A DNA stretch of 64,000 nucleotides, taken from positions 1 to 64,000 of the forward strand of contig WION01000295.1 of assembly GCA_015039365.1 (NCBI GenBank), written 5' to 3'. Within the stretch, counting starts at the first letter, position 1. Each line of letters opens with the position of its first letter. The position numbers were made by a program, and so were the translations under genes. Below the pieces are notes generated by a model. The model searched no databases. It was not told the DNA's origin and saw only the letters and a list, made by a program, of their open reading frames with translations. Origin of the DNA: Amanita rubescens. Its lineage: Eukaryota > Basidiomycota > Agaricomycetes > Agaricales > Amanitaceae. Shown here one piece after another: positions 22,419 through 33,046 of the stretch.

Positions 22419-23991
22419 ATGAACACTCTTCGGCCCCTTATCAAGGATGCAGAACCGCCGTACGACTCTACGGCCGTTGCCGATACTATTCTTCGCTCTA
22501 GTGATGATATCGACTTCTACGTCGTTTTGGGTTTGCTCCGCTTGGTGTCCCCGTTTTTTAGGGATATATTTGATTTGAACCGGGGCACTGCCGTCGAGCA
22601 AAACGAAAAGAAGGATGGGTTTCCCGTCATCCCTCTAATGGACGATAGCAAAACACTTCGTCTCCTTCTCGACTTCTTTCATCCTCGTGTCGAAGAACCG
22701 CAGCTCAACGATGTTACTTTATTTTGGAACGTATCTAAAGCAGCGAAGAAGTACTGTATGGATATCATTGAAGGCAAGCTAATCGCTCGCATTACCACGT
22801 CCAAGTTATTGAATGAAGAACCACTTCGCATCTACGTGATCGCTACTGATCTAGAATGGGAGGATGTGGCTAGCATTGCTGCCCGCAAAACTTTGGGCAC
22901 CCCCTTGAAGAATTTGACATACGTCGAAGAACTGCAAAGCGTCAGTGGTGCTGTGTTCTATCGATTCCTGGAATACAGGCTTCGATGTGATGCATCAGAC
23001 CAGCCTGAGGACGAACAGCTAAGTGTTGCTGGCGCCCAGATGCCAAATCTGATTCCGCCATCCACCCACGGCGCGAGCTCAGCTGTACCATTGGCAGATG
23101 GTTTCGAGTCATTTCATTCATCCTCGATGGCGGATCTCATTCTCCGTTCTTCGGATTCCATCGATTTCTTCGTCATAGCGGCCTTAATCCGATTTGTTTC
23201 TCCAGTGTTCAATGAGATGTTTCCACTAAGGGAGCATCAGAACAAAGACGGACGACCTGTTATACCTGTTCAGGAAAGCAGTCAAGTGATTCTCCCTCTA
23301 CTAAGGATCGTCTATCATGATATGGACGAACTTGACACAGAGGATTGCCAATTATATCGAGACATAGTTTTGGCTGTGCGGAAATATAAAATGACTTCTA
23401 TCGAGAGGAAACTCCAGAAACAAATTACGGCATCATCCCTAATCCTCGACGAGCCTCTTCGAATCTATATTCTTGCAACGATGCTCGGATGGACAGACGT
23501 GCAAAAAGTGGCCGCATTCAACAGCCTACTGCAGCCACTACAGGGGATGACCTATATTCCAGAGTTGGACCTAGTGACGGGCGCAGACCTCTACCGGCTA
23601 GTACATTTCAGGTTCAGATGCGGGGACAAAGCATGCGCAGCTCTTGACGGAGACGGGAATTTTTCATCCCATGGGGTTGGAAGTTGGGATAGCTATCGTA
23701 CTGACAGTCGCTCGGGCTACTACTTTAGCCGTTCAATCCGAGGTCTAGATTGGAATGCAAGGCTGAGGGCGTGTCCACGAGGGCCCACTATGACATATAT
23801 ATTCTCACAAAAGATGGAAGAAGCCCAACGGAATGGGTTTTATTACAACTTTGCTAGTTCGTTCCCGCGTATTTTGAAATCCATGCGTGACGCCGAAAAG
23901 CTGGTCGAAGAAGCGGTATCAAAGGTTCGTTTCGCATTTTTTGACGCGAAAATAACTCATCTCCATTCAGGTCCCTCTAGAATTCAATTGA
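22419..23991 (+). CDS. Dual-BTB protein with CPRGST-type tail motif
   Basis: Exons 22419-23924 and 23971-23991, 508 residues. BTB1 (DTILRSSDDIDFYVVLGLLR, FPVIPLMDDSKTLRLLLDFF), BACK-like EPLRIYVIATDLEWEDVASI, a linker of about 50 residues, BTB2 (MADLILRSSDSIDFFVIAAL, PVIPVQESSQVILPLLRIVY), ELDLVTGADLYRLVHFRFRC and LRACPRGPTMTYIF, where the motif's Ser is Pro. The last coding residues before the intron are EEAVSK; the 46-nt intron (GTTCGT to TTCAG) leads to the terminal exon coding VPLEFN. Reading through instead would add unrelated residues. Tandem duplicate of the previous gene: leader, both BTB domains and tail align throughout. Confidence 0.87.
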
Positions 23992-24266
23992 AGCTTGGAC
24001 TGGGCATATTCTTGTATAATCGATCCAAATATGAATGACGAACCATCGATGCCTAGCAGTCCCACGACATTACGGTTGGCAAGCATCACTCCGTTGTTTT
24101 TTTCTTGGCCGCGAAGATTGCAAAGGTGTTCTCAATTGAACATAACAGTTTATTTGCCCAAGCTGATAGTGCACTTCCTAAATTCCAAGTAATAAGTATG
24201 TACAGGGGTCGTATCGTCACCAATCTGCTTAAGCAGTGCTCCAATTATTTAATGATGCATATACAA

Positions 24267-25881
24267 TCAGACGGCCAACGGAACCTAAGAGCCATCAGTA
24301 ATCGTCATGAAATTCGAAGCCACCACACACCTGCGACACTGCTGATTCGACAGCTGCCGCTAAGTCCCGCCTGCATTTCAAGACTTCGGCAAGGTTAGCG
24401 GAAAGAAGATAGCACCGACGGGCATCCTCGTGCTCAAGCGCCTTATCCTCTAGGTCATAAGCGTCCGCGATGGTGGATCCTCGTGGACAAGATCTGAGCT
24501 TCTCAAACAGCCGTTCCGTAGGTCCACGATGTTCAACGACTCTTGTGTCTTTGTTTAAATCCCATTTCCCAGGCCCATAAACCTTATGACTAGAGTTCGT
24601 GGTGATAACGCCACACGCTGCATCGGCACATTTAAATCTGAAAGCCACGAGACGATATAAGTCTGATCCTGTCATGAGATCAAATTCTTCGATGTAAACC
24701 ATTTCTTGGAGTGGATGAAAAAAAGTGTTCAATGCAGCCGATTTTGCTATGTCATCCCAACCGAGAGCTAATGTGACAATATACATCCGAAGGGGTTCCG
24801 TGAGTATCAGTGGAGACGCTGCTGCCTGTTTCCGAAGTCGGGTCTCAACAACGGTAACCCCGAGGCGACGCGCTGCGAGAACGACTTGTATAAATAACCG
24901 ACAATTTTGCAGGTCGAGCTCGGCCAAAATAGGGTGGACAAGGCAGAGAAGATGGAAAAGTACATTGCTATCATCAGCAACATTGATGATAGTTCGTCCA
25001 TCTATAGATTCACCTCTCGCCATCGCGGTGTCGTAGAGATTGGATAATGTCGATGATGCCATGCGGATAATGTCTCCAGTGACAAAGAAGGCGACGGAGT
25101 CTGAAGAACGGAGGATGATATCTGCTTTCGCTGTAGGACCAAATGGATCCGGCGTGGCAAGGAGAGATGACGCGCCAGATCCAGTGGTAGCTTTTGACAG
25201 CGTCATCAACTGGAACAATGTTATTCTTGTATCCGCTAGACGTGCCTTTTCACATCGTAGCGTATACTCCAAAAACCGATAGAAACCCGAGCCTGAAATA
25301 TTTCTCAATTCTTCAGCGTGAGCCAATCCGCTTAATGGTATTTCGGAGGCCTTTTGCGCTGCAATTAATGCTACATCCTCCCACCCAAGGTCTATAGCGA
25401 CCGCGTATAGACGCAGTGGCTCCGTGCTTATCAGGTGCGAGGTGACTATTCGCTTTCTCAGTTTGTTTTCGATATTTTTCATGCAGTACTTTTGAGTCGC
25501 TTTGCAAACGTTTAATAGAGTGACGTTGTCGAGTTGTGGCTCGCAGTCATGGGGGTGAATAAAATCAAGGAGATGGCGGAGTGTCTCACTTGATTCCGCG
25601 AGGGGAATGATAGGCAAACCACCTTTTTTCTCGTTTTGCTCGGCGGAAGGTAAGTTAAACATATCCACGAAAAAAGGCGATACATAGCGAAGGAAGTCTT
25701 TGAGGACGTAGAAGTCGATAAAATCTGACGAACGAAGGACGATGTTTGAGAGAGCAGTAGAGCCATAGGGTGTCCCAGCATTCTGGGGTGTACACACTTG
25801 GGAAGAGTCTTGTACGGTTGTCATCGTCGTCGTAGGCAGCTGGTTATCCTCGATGGGACGATTTTCGATCGCTTTTGGCAT
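24267..25881 (-). CDS. Dual-BTB protein, type A of the divergent pairs
   Basis: Exons on the minus strand 24331-25881 and 24267-24284, 522 residues. A leader of about 35 residues precedes YGSTALSNIVLRSSDFIDFY and VLKDFLRYVSPFFVDMF (BTB1). Then EPLRLYAVAIDLGWEDVALI (BACK-like), a linker, BTB2 (PFGPTAKADIILRSSDSVAF), EPLRMYIVTLALGWDDIAKS, EFDLMTGSDLYRLVAFRFKC and LRSCPRGSTIADAYDLEDKA. The frame continues past SAVSQ into intron; splicing to 24284 gives VPLAV and a stop. It faces the plus-strand type B gene at 26276 head to head, with a truncated type A relic between them. Confidence 0.86.
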
Positions 25882-25989
25882 ACTTGTAACTTGGCTCTAG
25901 ATCTGCCGACTTATCTCAGCACTGCCACCTCAATCCAGTGGCATCGTTTAACGTTTAACCTGCACTTCGGGCAAACGCTCAAATGTGGG

Positions 25990-26140
25990 TCAAGGCTTTG
26001 AAGCATAGAAATCGATGAACATTGAAATCAGGATGACGTCGGCAAGGATAGCAGAATCATGGTCGTAACTTGAAGGAGACCCAGTGTTTTGAGGAGTGCC
26101 GCGTTCATGTGAAGGTCCCACTGCTTGCCATCGCCCAAAT
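25990..26140 (-). pseudogene. Relic: 5' fragment of a type A BTB gene
   Basis: On the minus strand, a start-like ATGGCAAGCAG near 26131 corresponds to the ATG of the type A gene starting at 29679, but the frame stops after eight codons. One base over, the sequence GPSHERGTPQNTGSP...AILADVILISMFIDFYAS follows the leader and the beginning of a BTB1 domain, then stops. Only about 50 codons remain. It lies just upstream of the type B gene at 26276, where an intact type A gene stands in the other pairs. Confidence 0.65.
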
Positions 26141-26275
26141 TCAAGCGGAGACGTACTAGTGCTGCCGCCATATAAAAAAATAACTACTTCACTAACACTC
26201 GTGGTGCACGCGTGACGCGGTCTGAACACAAAATTTGGCTATCCATTATATTATTTACCAGCGACTCGTACCATC

Positions 26276-27850
26276 ATGGAGGCGGACAAGCCATTCGACT
26301 CTACTGCTCTCGCAGACACAGTGCTCAGATCATCGAACAATGTGCACTTTTACGTGCTCGGAGCGTTCCTTCGCTACGTGTCTCCCACTTTCCGCGATCT
26401 GTTTTCGCTCAGTCAAGGGTCAGCGGCAGACGAGAATGAAATTAAGGACGGCTACCCAGTAATCCCACTTCCTGAAGACAGCAAGACAATTCATTGCTTG
26501 CTCAGCATCATCCATCCGTACATCAACAAACCCAAGCTTGACGACGGTAGTCTCTTGATCAATGTATGGGAAATGGCTGAGAAATACGGTATGGATACGG
26601 TTGTGGGCAAGCTTCAAAAACGTCTGCTTAAAGACCAATGGATGAAGAATCAACCGCAGAGAGTGTTTGCCATTGCTGTTATTTTTGGCTGGAAAGATGG
26701 AGCGGAGAAGGCAAAGCAGATGCTCGTTTCGAAGAAAAAGATTCCATACTGCGACGAGTTCGAGGAAATAACTGGTGCAGATTATTACGGGTTATTGGAG
26801 TATCGCTTTTGTCATGAAAATCCTGAGCGGCCACGGAAACACCAAGTAGCGGAACTTGGCAGGGATGATGATACTTCAGTCAGTACCAGAGATAATTTTC
26901 TGCCCATTTTCTGCATCCTATTGAATTCACTCCAGACCAATCGGGATGCCTCCAAGCCATTTGACTTCCAAGCAAAGGCTGATATTGTTCTTCGGTCGTC
27001 GGATGCGGTCGACTTCTACGTGTCACGACCACTCCTTCAGCTAATTTCCCCCATGTTTGACAAGCTCTTTTCCAATACAGAAGGCTCGGATTCAAAAAAC
27101 GGTCTACGCGTCGTCCATATCACAGACCATAGTCGGGCGTTTTACCACTTCCTCCTCGCATTGCATCACTGTATGGATAAGCCACCGGTGGAGGACCCTG
27201 GGCTAATTGCCGATATATGCGAGGCAGCTCGAAAGTACGCCATACCCGCAATTGAGGCAAGGATGAAGGAACAGCTAACTACCTCCTCGTCACTGGTTGA
27301 AAATCCACTTGGCGTTTATGCAATTGCGACGGCACTCGGCTGGGCGGACGTGGCGAAGGTGGCGGCAAAGAACACATTAAATTCACCCCTAGAGGAAGCA
27401 ATAACTTATGTACCAGAACTATGGTGTATCACTTGCGGGGATTTGGATCGCCTGATAAATTACCGGACCAGGTGTGCGAAGGTGGCATGTAGAGTCGTCC
27501 GGAACAGTCAAATACATCAAAATTATGGACCCGGATGCCTCGCATCTCACTTGCACCACCACACGCCACACGGGGCATCGTCTCGTGAGTCTTCGGGTGC
27601 CCATGAAGCAAACGACATAGAAGAGAAGTTGAAGGCTTGCCCACGAGGGTCCACTTACACGAATATCTTTGCTCAGTTGAATGATGTATTCGATGTAAAG
27701 CATGGGCGTAAATGTTGGCCTGTCTCATCTGCTGTTGGATTTGTTAGGTGTTGTAAAGCTGTAGCGGAGGCCATTGAGGAAGAGGTAGATAAGGTCGTTA
27801 TTCTGAGTCGGCGTGAGCATGGTCACATTGAAGAGGCCAATGCAATGTAG
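26276..27850 (+). CDS. Dual-BTB protein, type B of the divergent pairs
   Basis: Start ATG 26276 (MEADKPFDSTALADTVLRSS). BTB1 (NNVHFYVLGAFLRYVSPTF, GYPVIPLPEDSKTIHCLLSI), KYGMDTVVGKLQKRLLKDQ, BACK-like QPQRVFAIAVIFGWKDGAEK, BTB2 (PFDFQAKADIVLRSSDAVDF, YVSRPLLQLISPMFDKLF), VYAIATALGWADVAKVAAKN, and LKACPRGSTYTNIFAQL. The unspliced frame is 524 residues. A 57-nt segment at 26879-26935 in the linker has GTCAGT and CCAG ends and may be an intron; its removal keeps the frame. At the 3' end splicing from AAG at the conserved site is possible but the acceptor is followed by TTGTCG rather than a V-P codon pair, so the end is uncertain. Confidence 0.85.
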   Translation: MEADKPFDSTALADTVLRSSNNVHFYVLGAFLRYVSPTFRDLFSLSQGSAADENEIKDGYPVIPLPEDSKTIHCLLSIIHPYINKPKLDDGSLLINVWEMAEKYGMDTVVGKLQKRLLKDQWMKNQPQRVFAIAVIFGWKDGAEKAKQMLVSKKKIPYCDEFEEITGADYYGLLEYRFCHENPERPRKHQVAELGRDDDTSVSTRDNFLPIFCILLNSLQTNRDASKPFDFQAKADIVLRSSDAVDFYVSRPLLQLISPMFDKLFSNTEGSDSKNGLRVVHITDHSRAFYHFLLALHHCMDKPPVEDPGLIADICEAARKYAIPAIEARMKEQLTTSSSLVENPLGVYAIATALGWADVAKVAAKNTLNSPLEEAITYVPELWCITCGDLDRLINYRTRCAKVACRVVRNSQIHQNYGPGCLASHLHHHTPHGASSRESSGAHEANDIEEKLKACPRGSTYTNIFAQLNDVFDVKHGRKCWPVSSAVGFVRCCKAVAEAIEEEVDKVVILSRREHGHIEEANAM

Positions 27851-28087
27851 TTGTCGCTACGACCAGTTCGTGATCACAATGAATTACTGAACTTGTATCC
27901 GATGTGAAGCACATGCTGTAAGTGTAAGCCCTTGTCCTCTGTCATCCACTGTAACGGGAGTGCACGCAGGCTCTGGTGATGACTATTCAAAATGATAGGA
28001 TACAAAGACACATCGATAGGCGTGCGACGGTACTACAGGTATAATTTAAGTCTGACACCAGTTCATTTACTCATAGCATAGCTAGAA

Positions 28088-29679
28088 TCAGATGGCTAAG
28101 GGAACCTAAAAGTTGTCAACAATCATGGTGAAACATGGAGGCAAAAGCGACGTACTTTGGTGACCGCTGCTTCAACCGCATTCTCTATCGCCCGCCTGCA
28201 ATATAAGATTCTGGCGAGGGTTGGACAAGACACGGCAGAGAGATTGTCGCGACAGCCCTCGAGCGCCTTATCGTCTAGATCATAAGCATCCACAACTGTG
28301 GAACCGCGTGGACAAGATCTGAGCTTCGAAAACACCTGTTCCGTAGGTCCATGATGTTGCCAATGCGAGGAACTGCCATAAAGATTACTGACACGACCCC
28401 ATCCACCAGGCCCATAAGTATTAAATTCAGAGTTGCTTGTGATAACTTTACATGCCGCATCGGCACATTTGAATCTGAAAGCTACGAGGCGATGAAGATC
28501 TGCTCCTGTAATGAGATCAAATTCTTGCATGTAAGTCATCCCCTCGAGTGGGCGGGAAAGTACGTTCAACGCAGCTGATTTTGCTACGTCATCCCATCCA
28601 AGAGCTGATGCGATAATATATATTCGGAGAGGCTCCTCAAGTAGAAGTGGCGAAACCGCCAGCTGTTTCCAAAGTCGCCTCTCTATGACATCCATCCCGC
28701 GGCGACGTGCTGCAAGCGCGACCTGAGTGTATAGGCGACAATTCTTTACGTCAAGGTCATCTGACACATAGTAGATAAGGCCGAGGAGGTGACAGAGTAC
28801 TTCGTCATCTTCCACGACATTGATGATGGGTCGTCCGTCCTCGGTTTTACCTATCGTTATTCCCAATGGATTCGTGATGTCGAGGAATGGTGATGAAAGT
28901 GATGCCACACGAACTAAGTCCTCAAGGACGAAGAAGTCGACAAGGTCCTTTGAACGAAGAATGATATCTGCCTTAGCAGTAGAGTCAAATGGCTTCTGTG
29001 CGTTCCGAGTTCCGGACGTCACCAGCGGAACTTGAGCGTCAGATCCGGTAGAGACTCTCTGCAATGTCATCAGCCTTTCCCCGTCCCGTGTCCGAGATGT
29101 ATCGCATCGTAATTTGTATTCCAAAAACTGGTAAAAGGCCGATCCCGGAATATTTTTCAGCTCTTTGGCGTGGGTGAGTTTATCTAGCGGTATCTGGGAA
29201 GCTTTTTGAGCTGCGATCAATGCTACATCATCCCAATTAAGGTTCACGGCAACTGCGTATAGACGCAATGACTCCGAGTCCATCAGGTGCGAGGTGACTA
29301 TTTGCTTTCTAAGTCTGTTCTCGATGACGTTCATGCAATATTTCTGGGCTGCTTGAGCAACATTCAGAAACAGAGTGATGTCGTCGAGCTTTGGCTCGCC
29401 TTCATTGGGATATATGTAATCGAGAAGGAGACGGAGGGTTTCACCGGACTCTGTGACAGGAATGATAGGCAAGCCGTTCACCGTCTCGTTTGTCTCTGGG
29501 GCAGGGAAATTAAACATGGTTTTGAAGAACGGTGATACGTAACACAGGAAGGTTTTAAGGACGTAGAAATCGATGAGATCAGCGGAGCGAAGGATGACGT
29601 CCGAGTACGCGGCGGGGTCATAAGGTGACCCAGCATTCTGAGAAGCGCGTTCTTGCGAAGGGCCTGCGGTACTTGCCAT
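28088..29679 (-). CDS. Dual-BTB protein, type A of the divergent pairs
   Basis: Exons 28156-29679 and 28088-28105 on the minus strand, 513 residues. Leader MASTAGPSQERASQNAGSPY, BTB1 (YSDVILRSADLIDFYVLKTF, LPIIPVTESGETLRLLLDYI), BACK-like SLRLYAVAVNLNWDDVALIA, BTB2 (PFDSTAKADIILRSKDLVDF), EPLRIYIIASALGWDDVAKS, EFDLITGADLHRLVAFRFKC, and LRSCPRGSTVVDAYDLDDKA. The terminal intron starts after ACCAAA at 28156 and the 18-nt last exon codes VPLAI. Its closest paralogue is the type A gene at 33047-34747; the C-terminal coding ends are nearly identical. Convergent with the type B gene that ends at 27850, only 237 bp away. Confidence 0.87.
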
Positions 29680-29769
29680 CGCTCAGAGCAAGTGGGAAGA
29701 TGGTGCGTACGCAGTGATGCCAATCCTGCATGATGATTATGATCGATCGGGCATGCCGATTCCCGAAGC

Positions 29770-30100
29770 ATGATGGAGGCGGAGCCGCGGACGAGGCCTT
29801 CAACTCTACCGCACTCACAGATGCAGTGCTCAAATCTTCGGATAATGTATAATATTTCTATCATTCTATGTGCTTGGAACATTCCTCTTCCCACTTTCCG
29901 CAATATGTTTTCACTCAATCAAGGATCACTGGCAGCTGACGAGAACGAAATTAAAGATGGCTATCCAGTCATCCCTCTTCAAGAAGATGGAGAGATGATT
30001 TTTTACCTGCTCAGCGTCATATACCCATAGCCAGATTTGACAATACCCGTCTCCTGATCAAGGTATGGAAGATGGCAGAGAAATATGCGGTGCCGCGAAA
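29770..30100 (+). pseudogene. Relic: decayed type B BTB gene
   Basis: Starts with ATGATGGAGGCGGAG like the type B genes, then pieces of BTB1 appear in different frames: STALTDAVL-like sequence near 29806, PTFRNMFSLNQGSLAADENE and IKDGYPVIPLQEDGEM near 29900-29990, LLSVIYP followed by a stop at 30030, and WKMAEKYA near 30067. At least two frameshifts and a stop occur, and everything after the middle of BTB1 is missing. It sits head to head with the type A gene starting at 29679, 91 bp away, exactly where an intact type B gene stands in the other two pairs. Confidence 0.75.
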
Positions 30101-30121
30101 ATTCGGGATAGTCTTAAGAAA

Positions 30122-30597
30122 ATGGTGTCAGCTCAACGTTGTAACCCAAATTCGACAGCGGCGATGTACGTCTACACATCCAGCATCTACTTTCGAGTCG
30201 GAGTTTCTTGATTCACTCACATAATTCATGACAGGGGTCTCTTCGCCGCGTGGTGGATCACTCAACCGGGGCACAACCGTACCAAAACGGAGTTAACAAA
30301 CGCTTGGAAGACACTCAGTAACGAGAAAAAAGAGGTGCGGCCTTCGAGTCTCTCTACATTTCCTCCAAGTTACTTATTGACTTATAGGAATGGAAAGAAG
30401 AGAGTAAGAAGCGTGGGCGGCGACGAGCTGGATGGCGCAGAAGGGTGCAGGAACACTCGGATAGTGGTCAGATAATCGCAGATTGTACATTTTTTGCGCG
30501 TCAATGCAACGAGCCCGAAAACATCAGAAGCTTCTGGCCAGGCGGCCATTTTGCCCCGATTTGCCCCGCTAGATCAAACAGCCCCTTGTGTTTGTAA
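30122..30597 (+). CDS. Small protein with an HMG-box-like segment
   Basis: Three exons with consistent phases, 30122-30165, 30235-30334 and 30388-30597, give a 117-residue basic protein. The segment GLFAAWWITQPGHNRTKTEL then TNAWKTLSNEKKEEWKEESK resembles the second half of an HMG box (W, K/R-rich, WK-x-LS-x-E-x-K). It is followed by KRGRRRAGWRRR, a likely nuclear or DNA-binding basic patch. The first helix of an HMG box is only weakly represented. The gene begins inside or right after the decayed BTB relic. It may be a real short gene, a truncated HMG-box gene, or a chance product; the three well-formed GT-AG junctions are the main support. Confidence 0.38.
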
Positions 30598-30651
30598 ATG
30601 ATTGTAAAGGCCTCTTCCCACTTGCTCTCTTTTTTTTCGCTCCTCCCCCCA

Positions 30652-32304
30652 ATGGCACGATTCTCCTCTGCGTTTTGGCTCAATGTCTTCCTGGCGGTCT
30701 GTGTAGCGGGTCAATCCACCGTCACGCAACCTCCAGAGTCAATTATTCCCGACCCAACTGGCGCTCCCCTACCTTTGACGCAGTACACGTTCCAGTATCC
30801 AGACCTCCCAGAACAAGTCAAGTGTGTTTCGGAATCCTTATACTTTACCTAGTCATCGAGCGCTCATGAGTTTTTCAGTCCATTCCCCGTTGGCCGTGGT
30901 CCTCAGTCTGGGTACAATGTTTGTAACAGTACAACGGAAGGGCCCGACTCCCGATGTCAGACCATGTTCATCAACTCCATCCAAGGTCCGCATTCTCTCT
31001 TTGCATATATAATCTAACACGGAGAATAGACTTCTGTCTTTGGGGGTCCCCAACGCCAAACGGATTAATCGGTAATGTTGAGGCCTCAGTCGTCGCGTGA
31101 GTTTAAAAATTATTCTTATCCCGGTTTCACAAAGCTTTTTAATGAACAAAGTTACTGCACCGACCATGGTCATGGTACTCGTATTATACCCGAAGGAACC
31201 ATAACCAGCCTACAATTCATGAGAACTTCCGCTTACATTCAAGTTACCGGACAGTTCAACCAGACTGGAGTTGGCTTGGATCCGACCGATTATGGAGTAC
31301 GCAAATCCCTTTGTTCTCGTCGAATCGTCATATTGACGAGTTTTAACTTGACAGGGAGAACTTGATCCCCACGGAGCTGATCTTGTCAGTTAATTTAAGC
31401 TCGCCGCGGAGAAGAAAACTGCTAACGTCCTGGATTTGAACCCTAGGCGGGAAATCCACTTGGAGGGATTATTTTCTCTTCCAATCTACCGACCACCAAT
31501 GGTAAAATTACGCAAGTCAACAATTGGAATCTGTACGTCATCGTCAAGATGTGACAATGTTCTACCTCCCGCTGACCTCCTCGAGATAGCTTCGTCGGTT
31601 CCGGTTTCTTCTGCTTCAAAGCATGCGACAACTCCATCACAAGCCCTAACTATTGCCAGAAGTATGTGCCGCTTCGTCAGTCCACATTTATTTCGTCTAA
31701 CCCATTTATTCAGTATTTATGATCTTGCAAGTCTTAAACGTAAAGATGTCTTGCCATCGTGATAATCGTATCCTCAGATTGGATGTACCTATAATATGCC
31801 GTCCAGTGCATATACAGAGAATATCTTCGAAGATTGCCAGGGCGATCTTCAGGAGCCTGCGGGTTTATACGTTGTCAATGGCACTAGTGAGTATTGGTTA
31901 CCAAAATATGCTTCGTTGAAAGCAGATTCTGACGCTCCATTCGTAGCCATGACTTGGAAACAACCCGCATCCTTAACTCCCGGTTCAACCATCCCGTGGC
32001 AGCCATCCATCCCCGCGTCTTCAAGCTGTACTACCTACAGCAGCGCACAGCTCTTCGGAACCCCTGTCAGTACCTCCTTATGATCCTCTTAAACTTTTGT
32101 GGTTTCTTATTTGATTTTTTCCAACTATTAGACCCCCACGGTGACTGGCCAATCGGGTTCTTCAGGTTCTGGGAGCGGCCGCACCATACCACAGTCTACT
32201 GGCACGACATCCGGTGCCATCTCAATTTCCGTTCCCATTACTGCCATTGAAGCCGTTATCGCCTCATTCTTACTTGGTGTGTTCCTCGTTGGCATCAACT
32301 AAAG
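30652..32304 (+). CDS. Secreted glycoprotein of the 'macrofage activating glycoprotein' family
   Basis: Start ATG 30652: signal peptide MARFSSAFWLNVFLAVCVAG, then mature start QSTVTQPPESIIPDPTG. Exon 1 ends at 30821, exon 2 starts at 30879; several further short introns. Conserved segments in order: NPFPVGRGPQSGYNVCNST, SRCQTMFINSIQDFCLWGSP, TRIIPEGTITSLQFMRTSAY, LDPHGADLAGNPLGGIIFSS, GSGFFCFKACDNSITSPNYC, IGCTYNMPSSAYTENIFEDC and a Thr/Ser-rich tail ending SVPITAIEAVIASFLLGVFL. The last part is hydrophobic and could be a GPI-anchor signal or membrane anchor. The many cysteines suggest a disulfide-bonded extracellular fold. In Agaricomycetes this family is annotated with the quoted name; its cellular role is not established. 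It lies inside the BTB cluster. Confidence 0.68.
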
Positions 32305-33046
32305 CTGGGACAGTGCTTCTGCAGAGATCGGTAGCTGGAACCGTTGCATCCATCCGCTCTTTTTCCATTCACTCTTTTTCCATCCGCTCATTTATAGTAT
32401 CTATTTCAATGGCACGGGACTACGTTAGTAGGCAGGACGCTTTACGTTACATAGTGACCGCTACTTTTTGAAGGTCGTTACCCGCCTGCTTGGTTATACC
32501 CTGTTTAATACCCACTGAGTCTTGAATCTATGTTCAGTGCCTTGCCTCACGATTAAATCCTTTGCCTACGATGGGACCGACGAGAGGAAGGATGGAGTGG
32601 ATCAAGCAAGCCATGCGCGCATTCGTGGAGACTTACCCTCTGTCGTTGACAAATCCTTGGACTTAATATTGTTTTTTACTATAACACTGAAGTACTGTTG
32701 ACTGAATTTGGCCGTGGAGATGAAGCAATGAATCAGAATGTTTTTGACAACTTCCTCATCCTAAAACCATGGTGAATGACCCCATAATACCCGCAGCAAA
32801 GGCCAAAATATACGGCAACCGCGCCGTTATGGCCCTTCCCTCCCGTGCCCCCGCCTGAACAAGTCCTATTCATACTACTCAGCGCACTGGAAGAAGGACT
32901 TCAAGTGTTTGTGAGGACGAAAAGTCAGTACTTCACTACCAGCACTCGAGTTTGAGCAGCTGTAATCATGTCACTCCTATGTCACAGGTGGATCAACGGT
33001 CACAATATTACGTAAATAAGGGAGGAACTATACTCGTAACTCGTAA
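32305..33046. other. Intergenic stretch, no gene supported
   Basis: About 740 bp between the 3' ends of the secreted glycoprotein gene and a type A BTB gene. No domain was recognised; scattered coding-like stretches near 32740-32930 are broken by stops. Confidence 0.45.
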
